DNA of 64,000 nt, taken from assembly GCF_003419895.1 (NCBI RefSeq), contig NZ_QPMM01000010.1, positions 248,001 to 312,000 of the forward strand. Reading direction: 5' to 3'. Below are positions 7,685 to 16,004 of this stretch, one piece after another. The position numbers and the translations under genes are program-made. Below the pieces are notes generated by a model. That model was not told the origin of the DNA. It saw only the letters and a list, made by a program, of their open reading frames with translations, and ran no database searches. Source of the DNA: Chitinophaga silvatica (lineage in GTDB: Bacteria > Bacteroidota > Bacteroidia > Chitinophagales > Chitinophagaceae). The stretch's first letter is position 1. Each line of letters opens with the position of its first letter.

Positions 7685-9946
7685 ATGAATCCGAAACACA
7701 TTGCACTTATTTCATCGGAGTTAAGTATTTCCGGTAAACAGGCAGAAAATACCATGAACCTCTTATCGGAAGGTTCTACTGTACCATTTATTAGCCGTTA
7801 CCGTAAAGAAGTAACGGGAAGCCTGGATGAAGTACAAATAGGTCGTATCGAAGATCTGCAAAAACGTTACAAGGAGGTAGATGAGCGTCGCGAGTTTATT
7901 ATCAAAACGATAACTGAACAAGAAAAAATGACCCCGGAACTGCTTTCAAAACTGGAAGATACCTGGGTGTTGGCAGAGCTGGAAGATATATATCTACCGT
8001 ATAAACCTAAACGTAAAACACGTGCAACCATTGCAATAGAAAAAGGCCTGGAACCACTTGCACATTCATTATTCGACCAACAGGACAGCGATACCAACGC
8101 CGCTGCAGAATTTATCAATGAACAGGTAGCCACTTCAGAGGAAGCATTAAAAGGAGCCAGAGATATTATTGCAGAATGGATCAACGAAAATGCAGAAGGC
8201 CGTGATAAACTACGTAAATTATTTACCAATACAGCTAAACTGACTTCCAGAGTTGTGGAAGGTAAAGAAGCAGAAGGTGATAAATATAAAGACTACTTTG
8301 AGTTTTCAGAAGATCTTCGGGAGATGCCTTCACACCGTGTTTTAGCGATCTTACGCGCTGAACATGAAGGAATTCTCTTTAGCTCCATTGCTCCTGAAGA
8401 AGAAGATGCAATGACCATCCTCAACAAACAATTTGTTACAGGAAAAGGTGCAGCTGCCGAACAAGTGGGCAAAGCCGCTACCGATGCCTATAAAAGGTTA
8501 TTACGCCCTTCTCTCGAAAACGAATTCAGAGCTGTGGCTAAGGATAAAGCAGATGCTGAAGCAATTGAAGTATTCGCTGAAAACCTACGCCAGCTTTTAT
8601 TGGCAGCACCATTAGGGCCTAAAGCCGTAATAGCTATTGACCCGGGCTATAGAACAGGTTGTAAAATTGTTGCACTGGATAACCAGGGTAATATGCTTGC
8701 CAATGATGTTATTTACCCGCTGGAAAAAAATTATAAGCGTGATGATGCAGAAGCTCTTCTGAAGAAATGGGCTGATAAATATGAAGCAGAAGCTGTTGCC
8801 GTTGGTAATGGTACGGCAGGTAGAGAAACAGAGGAGTTTGTGAAAAAGATTGATTTCGGAAGAAAGATCAACGTTTTCATGGTAAATGAAAGTGGTGCAT
8901 CTGTATATTCAGCATCAGAAGTAGCCCGTGAAGAATTCCCTGATTTCGATGTAACAGTACGTGGAGCCGTATCTATAGGCCGCCGACTGATAGACCCGCT
9001 GGCAGAACTGGTGAAAATTGATCCTAAATCCATTGGTGTGGGTCAATACCAGCACGATGTTAGCCAGTCGTCATTGAAGCAAAGCCTCGACAGAGTTGTT
9101 GTTAGTTGTGTAAACAATGTGGGTGTGAACCTGAATACAGCTTCCAAACATTTACTGGCTTACGTTTCAGGTCTTGGTCCTTCTTTGGCAGATAATATTG
9201 TTAAGTATCGTAAAGAAAACGGAGCATTTAAGGATCGTATGCAACTGAAAAAAGTGCATAGATTAGGAGATAAAGCATTCGAACAATGTGCCGGGTTCTT
9301 AAGAATAGAAAATGGTGATAACCCGCTGGATAATTCGGCTGTTCACCCAGAGCGTTATGAGGTGGTAGAAGCAATGGCAGAGAAACAGCATTGTAGTGTG
9401 CCGGATCTTATGAGTAAGGAAGATTTGCGCAAAAAGATCAATCCAAAGGAATATGTGAGTGAAGAAGTTGGTTTACTGACCCTGGAAGACATTCTGAAGG
9501 AATTGGCTAAACCAAGTCGTGACCCTCGTGACGAAATTTCTATCTTCGAATATGCAGAAGGTATTCATGCTATTGAAGATCTGAAACCAGGAATGGTATT
9601 GCCAGGTGTAGTAACGAATATCACTGCATTTGGTGCATTTGTGGATGTGGGAGTAAAACAGGATGGACTGGTACACATATCCCATCTTTCCAATAAATTC
9701 ATCAGCAACCCTAATGAAGCGGTGAAGCTCAATCAGAAAGTTCAGGTAACTGTACTGGAAGTAGATGTTCCTCGCAAGCGTATTTCCTTGTCGATGAAAA
9801 CGAATGAGCAACCGGCAGCAAAGGGAGCAAACTCTAACCAGGGAGGTGGCCGCAAAGAGCCAAGGAAAGATAAGGCGCCTGCAAATGAAGCGCCACTGAA
9901 TGATTTCCAGGCGAAATTAGCAGCATTGAAGAATAAATTCAACTAA
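7685..9946 (+). CDS. tex: Tex family RNA-binding transcription accessory protein
   Basis: Tex is a cytosolic nucleic-acid-binding protein related to eukaryotic Spt6; its exact bacterial role is uncertain. The 753-aa protein shows the family order: helical Tex N-terminus, a YqgF/RNase H-like domain beginning near KAVIAIDPGYRTGCK (about residue 315), helix-hairpin-helix motifs around VNLNTASKHLLAYVSGLG (about 485), and an S1 RNA-binding domain from about 635 (GVVTNITAFGAFVDVGV). A charged tail of about 45 residues follows. The start is ATG at 7685. It is a single-gene unit closed by a terminator. Confidence 0.97.
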   Translation: MNPKHIALISSELSISGKQAENTMNLLSEGSTVPFISRYRKEVTGSLDEVQIGRIEDLQKRYKEVDERREFIIKTITEQEKMTPELLSKLEDTWVLAELEDIYLPYKPKRKTRATIAIEKGLEPLAHSLFDQQDSDTNAAAEFINEQVATSEEALKGARDIIAEWINENAEGRDKLRKLFTNTAKLTSRVVEGKEAEGDKYKDYFEFSEDLREMPSHRVLAILRAEHEGILFSSIAPEEEDAMTILNKQFVTGKGAAAEQVGKAATDAYKRLLRPSLENEFRAVAKDKADAEAIEVFAENLRQLLLAAPLGPKAVIAIDPGYRTGCKIVALDNQGNMLANDVIYPLEKNYKRDDAEALLKKWADKYEAEAVAVGNGTAGRETEEFVKKIDFGRKINVFMVNESGASVYSASEVAREEFPDFDVTVRGAVSIGRRLIDPLAELVKIDPKSIGVGQYQHDVSQSSLKQSLDRVVVSCVNNVGVNLNTASKHLLAYVSGLGPSLADNIVKYRKENGAFKDRMQLKKVHRLGDKAFEQCAGFLRIENGDNPLDNSAVHPERYEVVEAMAEKQHCSVPDLMSKEDLRKKINPKEYVSEEVGLLTLEDILKELAKPSRDPRDEISIFEYAEGIHAIEDLKPGMVLPGVVTNITAFGAFVDVGVKQDGLVHISHLSNKFISNPNEAVKLNQKVQVTVLEVDVPRKRISLSMKTNEQPAAKGANSNQGGGRKEPRKDKAPANEAPLNDFQAKLAALKNKFN

Positions 9947-9973
9947 CTTAGTTAGCAGCTATATGATGAAAAG

Positions 9974-9999
9974 GCATCTCAATTTCTGAGATGCTTTTT
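9974..9999 (+). terminator. bidirectional terminator between tex and the 171-aa lipoprotein gene
   Basis: GCATCTCA (9974-9981) and TGAGATGC (9987-9994) form an eight-pair stem around ATTTC, with a T-run after it and an A-run before it. It can end tex and the convergent lipoprotein gene. Confidence 0.9.
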
Positions 10000-10003
10000 C
10001 TTT

Positions 10004-10519
10004 TTATTGAAATTGCTGCATCCATTGAAGGAACTGTTCCGGATAATCTGTATCCCCTTTTTCGCTGAAGACGATAAGATTTTTGTTGATGGTAAACCCA
10101 ATATAAATGACGTCTTTATCAAAATCCACGGCGATAGCTGCTTCATCATACCTCGATTTGCCCGGCATGTAGCCCTGGTCGAACAGCACATGGTTTTGAA
10201 TTTCAATCGGAGGAGTAACTTTTAAGCGTTCCAGGAATGTTTTCCTGGCCTTTCCTACCAGTGCATTAAAACGGGCTTTAAGCGGCGGAGTATCCAGTAA
10301 TTTGCTTTCAGAAGGGTATTGACCTTCAAAGACCTGGAAACTGCTCCAGGAGGTAATTGAATCGGTTTGAATAGCTTCTTCGGAGGCTATCATTGTATCT
10401 GTTGGTACCACCCTTTTTTCAGCCACAACATTTTTTACAGGGGGCGAAGGGTTATTACAGGCAGTAATGCATACGGTAACAGAGAACAAGGAGGCAACAG
10501 GAAACCTTATGGCACTCAT
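10004..10519 (-). CDS. hypothetical lipoprotein, 171 aa
   Basis: An unrecognised exported protein. A hydrophobic N-terminal segment ends in ITAC at residues 18-21, a lipobox, so Cys21 is probably lipidated. A Pro-rich spacer follows, then a compact domain from about residue 60 (KLLDTPPLKARFNALVGKARKTF) to the end with mixed charge. It stands alone between tex and the enoyl-CoA hydratase gene; a gap of about 100 bases on the 5' side probably holds its promoter. No function can be assigned. Confidence 0.75.
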   Translation of the reverse strand: MSAIRFPVASLFSVTVCITACNNPSPPVKNVVAEKRVVPTDTMIASEEAIQTDSITSWSSFQVFEGQYPSESKLLDTPPLKARFNALVGKARKTFLERLKVTPPIEIQNHVLFDQGYMPGKSRYDEAAIAVDFDKDVIYIGFTINKNLIVFSEKGDTDYPEQFLQWMQQFQ

Positions 10520-10620
10520 GGTTAAATTTTTTGATCGACATACGACTGGTAATATCGAAAGTCCGATTTTCGTTAGTGGAAGGTTAACACCTTAAATGAT
10601 AAAAATGTTTAATTTTTAAA

Positions 10621-11400
10621 TTATTTTCCTTTGAATACAGGTTTTCTTTTTTCCGTAAATGCCTTCATACCTTCTTGTTGGTCCTGAGAGGCAAAGAGAA
10701 GATAGAAATTTTTCCGTTCAAAGTGTAATCCCTCTTCTAACGATGAATCAAATGCTTTCAGTACGGCTTCTTTAGCCAGTTTTACGGCCACAGGGCTCAT
10801 ATCGGCTACTTCGCTGGCTAACTTGATGGCTTCCTGCAAATATAGTTCAACGGGTACTATTTTGTTTATTAGTCCGGCGTGGAGGGCTTCCGTGGCAGTG
10901 ATCATTCTGCCGGTGAGCACCATTTCCATTGCGAGGGCTTTACCTACGGCGCGGGTAAGGCGTTGGGTACCGCCGGCACCAGGCATGATGCCTAACTTAA
11001 TTTCGGGTTGCCCGAAGCGGGTTGTTTCGCTTGCAACGATCATATCGCAAAGCATAGCCAATTCGCATCCGCCACCCAGGACGAAGCCACTGGTTGCGGC
11101 GATTATTGGTTTTTTAGTCTTTTTGATGGTATCCCAGGTACTGAATTGGTCGATATTCAGCATATCTATAGCCGACTTTTCAGCCATTTGCTTAATATCT
11201 GCACCTGCTGCAAAGGCTTTGTCATTTCCGCTGATTACAATGGCTCTAACCTGGTCATCGCTGTCCAGCAATTTCAGGGCATCTCTTAATTCCCCCATTA
11301 ATTGAAGGTTAAGCGCATTCAGTTCAGAAGGGCGATTTAGCTGGATATGTGCCACATATGGGGCTACCTGTTGGTGTACGATGATGTATTGAGGCTGCAT
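10621..11400 (-). CDS. enoyl-CoA hydratase / crotonase family
   Basis: Crotonase-fold enzyme of 259 aa, the usual size. It has the oxyanion-hole segment AAGADIKQM and both glutamates of true hydratases, in GGGCELAMLCD and in FGQPEIKLGIMPGAGGTQRL. These catalyse addition of water to trans-2-enoyl-CoA in fatty-acid or short-chain acyl-CoA oxidation, so hydratase activity is likely; the chain length of the substrate cannot be read from sequence. It starts 9 bases after the DUF3667 gene stop and may share its transcript. Confidence 0.92.
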   Translation of the reverse strand: MQPQYIIVHQQVAPYVAHIQLNRPSELNALNLQLMGELRDALKLLDSDDQVRAIVISGNDKAFAAGADIKQMAEKSAIDMLNIDQFSTWDTIKKTKKPIIAATSGFVLGGGCELAMLCDMIVASETTRFGQPEIKLGIMPGAGGTQRLTRAVGKALAMEMVLTGRMITATEALHAGLINKIVPVELYLQEAIKLASEVADMSPVAVKLAKEAVLKAFDSSLEEGLHFERKNFYLLFASQDQQEGMKAFTEKRKPVFKGK

Positions 11401-11408
11401 GCCTAAAG

Positions 11409-12395
11409 TTACAGAAATAACGCAAATATCAGCATCAGGTAAATAGTGAAAACAAATCCAATAGTAAATGAATAGATGAAGAATAAAGCAGTGGCTTTAA
11501 AAAAAGATTTAATCAGTGATTGTCTAAAGTTATTATAAAGCGCCAATACGAAATAGGAAAATGCAATAAAATATCCTATTTCGAGAATAATTTTCTTTTG
11601 AAAAAGAGCATCCAGGGAGTAGAATATTAATCCTACAATAAAGAGAAAGGAATGCAAATGCATAGCAAAAATAGCATGATCGGCATACAACCATTTCTTT
11701 CTATCATAGAACCATCTCATGAATAGGGCGAATAAAGGTAGCAGTACAAACATCAACTTTGGAACGTTATGCTGGAACATTTCTACTATTGCTTCTTTCA
11801 GATTGTCTTTAGTATATCTGCTCTTTAAATCGAGGGAGCGGTGTTGGAGCCAGGCTTCAGCGCCTTGCATACGAAGAGAATCTGGCAGAATCTTTTGGAG
11901 AGAATCGAAGCGTGCCAGGGTTATATTGTCATTCTCCAGTTCAGCTGCCAGTTTATGCAATGAGTCGGCTGGTTGTTTTGAGCTATCAGTAATTAGGGCA
12001 GTTGAGCTACCTTCTCCGCTTGCAGAAGTTACCGAATGTTCCGATGCTTTTGCTTTTTTGTGATGTCCTGGCTCATACTTAGGATACAAGAAAGAGATAC
12101 CAAAGAAGAAAACAAATGATACAAAAACGTAAAGTTTGATAGGATTCACATATCTTACTCTCCTACCTGCGAGGTATTCTCTGGTAAGGAAGCCAGGCTT
12201 AAAGAGCAGTGACTTAAGTGTAGTAAGAAATTGTGAGTCGTAATGAAATATATCGGCAGTGAAATGTTTGACCAGGTGGCCAAAGGTTTCATGTTGTACA
12301 GTATTCTCCTGACCACAAACCGTACAATAGCGCTGAGGTACATCGGCTCCGCAGTTTAGACAGTTTTTATCCTGGCGTATAGGTTGTGTTTTCAA
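11409..12395 (-). CDS. DUF3667 family membrane protein
   Basis: A 328-aa protein beginning with a zinc-ribbon-like pair of CxxC motifs (CLNCGADVPQRYCTVCGQ, residues 17-34), then the family block around LVKHFTADIFHYDSQFLTTLKS-type sequence, and several membrane helices: one near residues 90-108, then a group in the C-terminal third (about 215-328). The middle part (115-200) is hydrophilic. This layout is that of DUF3667 proteins, common in Bacteroidota and of unknown function. It is the first gene of a probable two-gene unit with the enoyl-CoA hydratase gene. Confidence 0.85.
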   Translation of the reverse strand: MKTQPIRQDKNCLNCGADVPQRYCTVCGQENTVQHETFGHLVKHFTADIFHYDSQFLTTLKSLLFKPGFLTREYLAGRRVRYVNPIKLYVFVSFVFFFGISFLYPKYEPGHHKKAKASEHSVTSASGEGSSTALITDSSKQPADSLHKLAAELENDNITLARFDSLQKILPDSLRMQGAEAWLQHRSLDLKSRYTKDNLKEAIVEMFQHNVPKLMFVLLPLFALFMRWFYDRKKWLYADHAIFAMHLHSFLFIVGLIFYSLDALFQKKIILEIGYFIAFSYFVLALYNNFRQSLIKSFFKATALFFIYSFTIGFVFTIYLMLIFALFL

Positions 12396-12474
12396 TTACT
12401 ATCAGAATTTTGGTTGAAATTGCTGCAAGATATGAAAGAGGGTGACACAAACATAGTACGGTAAAAAATTTTAA

Positions 12475-12498
12475 TGTAAAAATTGCGTTTTACATTTG
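12475..12498 (+). promoter_or_regulatory. predicted promoter with overlapping inverted repeat
   Basis: TACATTTG at 12491-12498 fits the minus-7 element. TGTAAAA (12475-12481) and TTTTACA (12488-12494) are exact inverted repeats separated by six bases, and the right arm overlaps the minus-7 element. This suggests an operator, though no regulator is known. Confidence 0.4.
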
Positions 12499-12529
12499 TC
12501 GACTCAACTTATCAACGACTCTAATATTC

Positions 12530-13384
12530 ATGAAGAAAGGATTTCTATTGGTCATTAGCGCTCTAACCTTTACAGCAAAGGGTTATAGCCAGTACTTTTT
12601 CCAGGACATTTATAATACGCAGCAGACAATGGCAACCATGGCGCTGCTGAAAGAGAATAAGATAAAGACGCAGCAGGTGCAAACCTTAGATGCCAATATG
12701 GAAATTGATAAGGATTTTCGATGTGAACGTAGTGTGAATCCGACTTACCGTCAGATGAAGTCACAGACTCAGTCCAGTGCTACTGGGTATTCGGCCCTGA
12801 TTTCCAGTTTTTCTCCGAAGGGGGAGCTGTCTAAAACGGTGGATAGTTCGGGAGCGAGTATTACCACTACACAATACAGGTATGACAATAGTGGCCGGCT
12901 GCTGACAGTAAGCAGTACATCGATTGCCCGTAGCAATAAGATGAGGTTTGATGAGAGCAGGAACTATATATATGATACCAGTGGAAGATTACAGCAGATG
13001 GTGCAGCGGAAGAGTGGTACAGGAGATTCTCTTGTTGTAGTTTTTAAGACGGATAGTGTGGGTCATGTTATCGAAGAGATGGAGTTGAAAGGGGGAATTG
13101 GCAAGCGGGTTTTCTATAATTATGATAAGGAAGGGCGATTAACGGATGTTTACCGGTACCAGGCAGCCAAGAAAAAAATGCTGCCGGATTACATTTTTGA
13201 GTACAATTCTCAGGGTAAACTAACGAAAATGACTACCGTTAACGCACAAACGTCGACCTACACTATTTGGGAGTATGAGTACCAGCCGGACGGATTACCA
13301 TCTAAGGAAATCTGCTATGGTAAAGGGAAAGAGCTGTTAGGTTTGGTGAAATATGGCTATGAAAAGCAGTCGGAAAAGCAGTAG
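12530..13384 (+). CDS. exported YD-repeat-like protein, 284 aa
   Basis: A signal peptide (residues 1-20, ending around GYSQ) is followed by a helical stretch and then, from about residue 110, at least five repeats of the YD/RHS pattern: YRYDNSGRLLTV, YIYDTSGRLQQM, YNYDKEGRLTDV, FEYNSQGKLTKM and YEYQPDGLPSKE. YD repeats form beta strands that wrap into shells in RHS proteins. This protein is far too short to form a shell and has no RHS core motif, so it is probably a small surface or periplasmic beta-repeat protein of unknown role. It is a single gene with its own promoter candidate. Confidence 0.75.
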   Translation: MKKGFLLVISALTFTAKGYSQYFFQDIYNTQQTMATMALLKENKIKTQQVQTLDANMEIDKDFRCERSVNPTYRQMKSQTQSSATGYSALISSFSPKGELSKTVDSSGASITTTQYRYDNSGRLLTVSSTSIARSNKMRFDESRNYIYDTSGRLQQMVQRKSGTGDSLVVVFKTDSVGHVIEEMELKGGIGKRVFYNYDKEGRLTDVYRYQAAKKKMLPDYIFEYNSQGKLTKMTTVNAQTSTYTIWEYEYQPDGLPSKEICYGKGKELLGLVKYGYEKQSEKQ

Positions 13385-13430
13385 AAAAAAAGTGAATGGA
13401 TAAAATATTTTAAATCAATGCAAAAAAAAT

Positions 13431-13460
13431 TTTGTGAGTTAAAAAAGATTCCTATCTTTG
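13431..13460 (+). promoter_or_regulatory. promoter of the tRNA-Gly/tRNA-Leu operon
   Basis: TTTG at 13431-13434 and TATCTTTG at 13453-13460, 18 bases apart, match the Bacteroidota minus-33/minus-7 consensus. tRNA-Gly begins about 40 bases downstream. This is the best promoter match noted in the window. Confidence 0.85.
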
Positions 13461-13500
13461 CAATCCCAACGAAAAACGACGGGGTCAGTTCTTAAGAAAA

Positions 13501-13573
<73 letters not shown>

Positions 13574-13588
13574 CGAAATTTCTCACAA

Positions 13589-13674
13589 ACCCTGGTGGTG
13601 GAATTGGTAGACACGCGGGACTTAAAATCCCGTTCGCAGTAATGCGAGTGTGGGTTCAACTCCCATCTGGGGTA
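13589..13674 (+). tRNA. tRNA-Leu (UAA)
   Basis: A class II tRNA. The anticodon loop CTTAAAA gives anticodon UAA at 13623-13625. The long variable arm is TCGCA-GTAA-TGCGA, and the T-arm has loop TTCAACT. The acceptor ACCCTGG pairs with CTGGGGT through two wobble pairs. The discriminator is A, as in leucine tRNAs; CCA is not encoded. Confidence 0.95.
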
Positions 13675-13675
13675 C

Positions 13676-13715
13676 AAAGGAGAGTAGCGCTGGCGCGCAC
13701 TCTCCTTTTTTTTTG
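13676..13715 (+). terminator. terminator of the tRNA operon
   Basis: AAAGGAGAGT (13676-13685) pairs with ACTCTCCTTT (13699-13708), enclosing a GC-rich inner loop, and runs into nine or more T. It ends the tRNA-Gly/tRNA-Leu transcript. Confidence 0.93.
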
Positions 13716-13779
13716 AATACAACTGAAAATATTTCTGCAGATATTTCTGCGAGTAATACTGTCCACATAAGTGAACTAA

Positions 13780-14400
13780 CTACTTTATCTTACTTGCGAT
13801 ACTGGTTAACCCTTTCTTCACCCATCCCTTCTTCAAGGCATTCTTATCCACCATCACCACCTTCTTATTCTCTAGCTTCACTAATAAAGTCGGCTTTGCC
13901 ATCCCATCATACAAACAAACCACATTAAAAGTCTCCCAGTAATCGTTTATAAACTTCAGATTTTGTTCATAAACACCTTTAATAGTTCTCGCATCCACCG
14001 CATGACCACCTTCTTTAACCCGCTGTTCACAATCCAGGATACTATCAAGGCATAGATAGTTCAACAGAATCTGATATCGGGCATTTTCGAAACGATCTAT
14101 ATATCTCCAATAATCAGGGTGTGATAATGGAGTTTCTAACACAAAGTGTTGCTTACTGGCGATTGCTTCATTAATCTTTGCAGAAAGATAATTTTCCATC
14201 ATTAATGATGACTGGCTACTGATTTCTTCCGGAGTAAGTTCTTTTCCCTGGAGTTCTTTCTCAAACATGGTACGGGTCAAATCTCTGTCAAAAGGGGGAA
14301 CACCATCGAACAATTCGGGGAGCATGGATTCTATGTGGGTAGATTTTCCTGCTCCATTGGGGCCGGAGATAACAAGCAATGTTGGCTTATTGTAATCCAT
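13780..14400 (-). CDS. zeta-toxin-like P-loop kinase
   Basis: A 206-aa P-loop protein with a Walker A motif GPNGAGKST at residues 13-21 and an early FDRDLTR segment, the layout of zeta-toxin-domain kinases. Some zeta toxins phosphorylate UDP-N-acetylglucosamine and poison wall synthesis; others in this domain family are small-molecule kinases, so toxicity is unproven. Its start overlaps the upstream 93-aa gene by 14 bases, which indicates translational coupling and a two-gene unit. It lies just past the tRNA operon in an AT-rich stretch. Confidence 0.8.
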   Translation of the reverse strand: MDYNKPTLLVISGPNGAGKSTHIESMLPELFDGVPPFDRDLTRTMFEKELQGKELTPEEISSQSSLMMENYLSAKINEAIASKQHFVLETPLSHPDYWRYIDRFENARYQILLNYLCLDSILDCEQRVKEGGHAVDARTIKGVYEQNLKFINDYWETFNVVCLYDGMAKPTLLVKLENKKVVMVDKNALKKGWVKKGLTSIASKIK

Positions 14401-14668
14401 TTTTTAGTTTAAAATCATTGCGAACTGAGATTGCTTCTATTTCCGAAAGGGTGCGAATAAATCTTGTTTCAATATCAGCTCCTATAGTATATACTTCCTG
14501 GATCTCTATATGTCCATCAGCATATTCATAGTAGCCTTGGCCTTCAGGTAACTTATTAGATAAGATAAGGAAAGGCAGGTTTCTGGAGAAATTACGATTC
14601 CTGAGCCGCTCAATTGTAGCGGCAAATTTCTTATCCTGAATAGCTAATTCTTTTTCTAATGCAGTCAT
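14387..14668 (-). CDS. 93-aa partner of the zeta-like kinase, possible antitoxin
   Basis: This small protein is not recognised. It has an amphipathic N-terminal helix (residues 1-25, rich in Lys, Glu and Arg) and a mixed strand region with the acidic, aromatic segment EGQGYYEYADGHIEIQE around 42-58. It is encoded directly upstream of, and overlapping, the zeta-like kinase, the same position and size as epsilon in epsilon-zeta pairs, but I see no epsilon similarity. Antitoxin function is inferred from position only. Confidence 0.65.
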   Translation of the reverse strand: MTALEKELAIQDKKFAATIERLRNRNFSRNLPFLILSNKLPEGQGYYEYADGHIEIQEVYTIGADIETRFIRTLSEIEAISVRNDFKLKNGLQ

Positions 14669-14835
14669 TTTTAGTCCTTAAAAATCCTAATAAAATAGCA
14701 AAAAATAGGCAACTGACCAAACCCAAATTTCCACATTTAATTATCGATAAAATATTAAAAAAACATTATTTAATAAGATTTCAAATATTTATAACTGAAT
14801 GAATTTCATTTATAAAATGAAAATAAGTGTTTGGC

Positions 14836-14912
14836 TGTACTCCCGTTTGTGGTACACAATCGGATTCAAGTTAGAATCCACAAAAAGGTCGCTTAACAAA
14901 GCGGCCTTTTTG
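14836..14912 (+). ncRNA. possible small structured RNA with terminator
   Basis: Three inverted repeats follow each other in a gene-free stretch: TGTAC/GTACA (14836-14840, 14852-14856), GGATTC/GAATCC (14862-14867, 14874-14879), and a terminator-like AAAAAGGTCGCT/AGCGGCCTTTTT (14882-14893, 14900-14911). A competing pairing of TTTGTGG (14846-14852) with CCACAAA (14878-14884) exists. It could be a small RNA, a decayed tRNA-like remnant, or a leader of the Fic gene 54 bases downstream. Only the terminator part is convincing. Confidence 0.35.
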
Positions 14913-14965
14913 TTAGTGTGTAGGAAAAAAGATTATTCATATCTTTTCTCAAAACCCCTGACATC

Positions 14966-15760
14966 ATGTATACTCAACTACTTCAAATAGTCCATCATAA
15001 CTTATTGGAAAAATTTAGGGATCATAGTGATGTTGAAACTCTCTCAACCGCATTTTCTAAACTGGAGGATGCAGAAATTTCTACAGCTGATTTTAGTTTT
15101 TATACTTCTGTTGCCTCTGTTTATTCCAGTAAAATTGAAGGTGAACCAATTGAATTAGATTCTTATATCAAACATAAAAGATTTGGTATTGAATTCCTCC
15201 CAGATTACACCAGGAAAATTGACGATCTATATCTTGCCTATCAATTCGCAAAAGACCATACCCCCTCTAAAGAAAACATCACTAAAGTAAATGGCATTTT
15301 AGCAAAACATATAGTTTCTAAAAGCTGGAAAGGCAAAATCAGAAATCAAAATATGTATGTCACAACTGAAGATGGTAGAATCGAATATATAGCAGCTTCT
15401 CCATTTATTGTAGGTACAGAAATGGAAAAGCTATACCATGATATTGACTTGCTCCTACAACAAAAACTTGATATCCAATCTGCATTTTATTTTGCCAGCA
15501 TGATTCATCTTGTATTTGTAAAAATACATCCATGGAATGATGGAAACGGAAGAAGTGGACGATTACTCGAAAAATGGTTCCTCGCACAACATTTGGGCCC
15601 TAAAGCCTGGTTTGTACAATCTGAAAAGTATTATTATCTGAATCACAAGGAATATTATAACAATATCAGGATCCTTGGATTAGAATATGAAGAATTGGAT
15701 TATAATGCGGCATTACCATTTGTGGGGATGTTGAATAATGCAGTAATGAATAATGATTAA
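14966..15760 (+). CDS. Fic family protein
   Basis: Fic proteins transfer AMP (or another phosphate-containing group) from a nucleotide to hydroxyl side chains of target proteins. This 264-aa protein has the core motif HPWNDGNGRSGR at residues 188-199, including the catalytic His and the phosphate-binding loop. SSKIEG at 54-59 fits the inhibitory (S/T)xxxE(G/N) helix, which places it among Fic proteins that carry their own inhibitor N-terminal to the core. Catalytic residues look intact. No partner antitoxin is adjacent. The ATG at 14966 gives the usual length. Confidence 0.92.
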   Translation: MYTQLLQIVHHNLLEKFRDHSDVETLSTAFSKLEDAEISTADFSFYTSVASVYSSKIEGEPIELDSYIKHKRFGIEFLPDYTRKIDDLYLAYQFAKDHTPSKENITKVNGILAKHIVSKSWKGKIRNQNMYVTTEDGRIEYIAASPFIVGTEMEKLYHDIDLLLQQKLDIQSAFYFASMIHLVFVKIHPWNDGNGRSGRLLEKWFLAQHLGPKAWFVQSEKYYYLNHKEYYNNIRILGLEYEELDYNAALPFVGMLNNAVMNND

Positions 15761-16004
15761 TAAATGTGAGGTATATAATCCTTTAAGTCACTAACCAGCT
15801 TTTACGTTTCTAATTCTGAATAGCTAATTATTTCTGTATGGTTCAAAACCATACAAAAATAAACACTGCATAAATGATTCAGTTACCCTATTTATATTTA
15901 CCTATTATAAAAATTACAACATTAATTTGTTTATCAAGCACTAAGATTAACCTATACTCATTGTACTTATTATCCTAATTCTATCATTTCTAAACCCAAA
16001 TCTC

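Noticed and set aside
7867..9942. Several open frames antisense to tex
   Set aside because: They are shadows of the tex coding frame, with low-complexity Ser-rich translations and no start context.
15835..15855. Hairpin TGTATGG/CCATACA after the Fic gene as a terminator
   Set aside because: The stem is short and no T-run follows on either strand.
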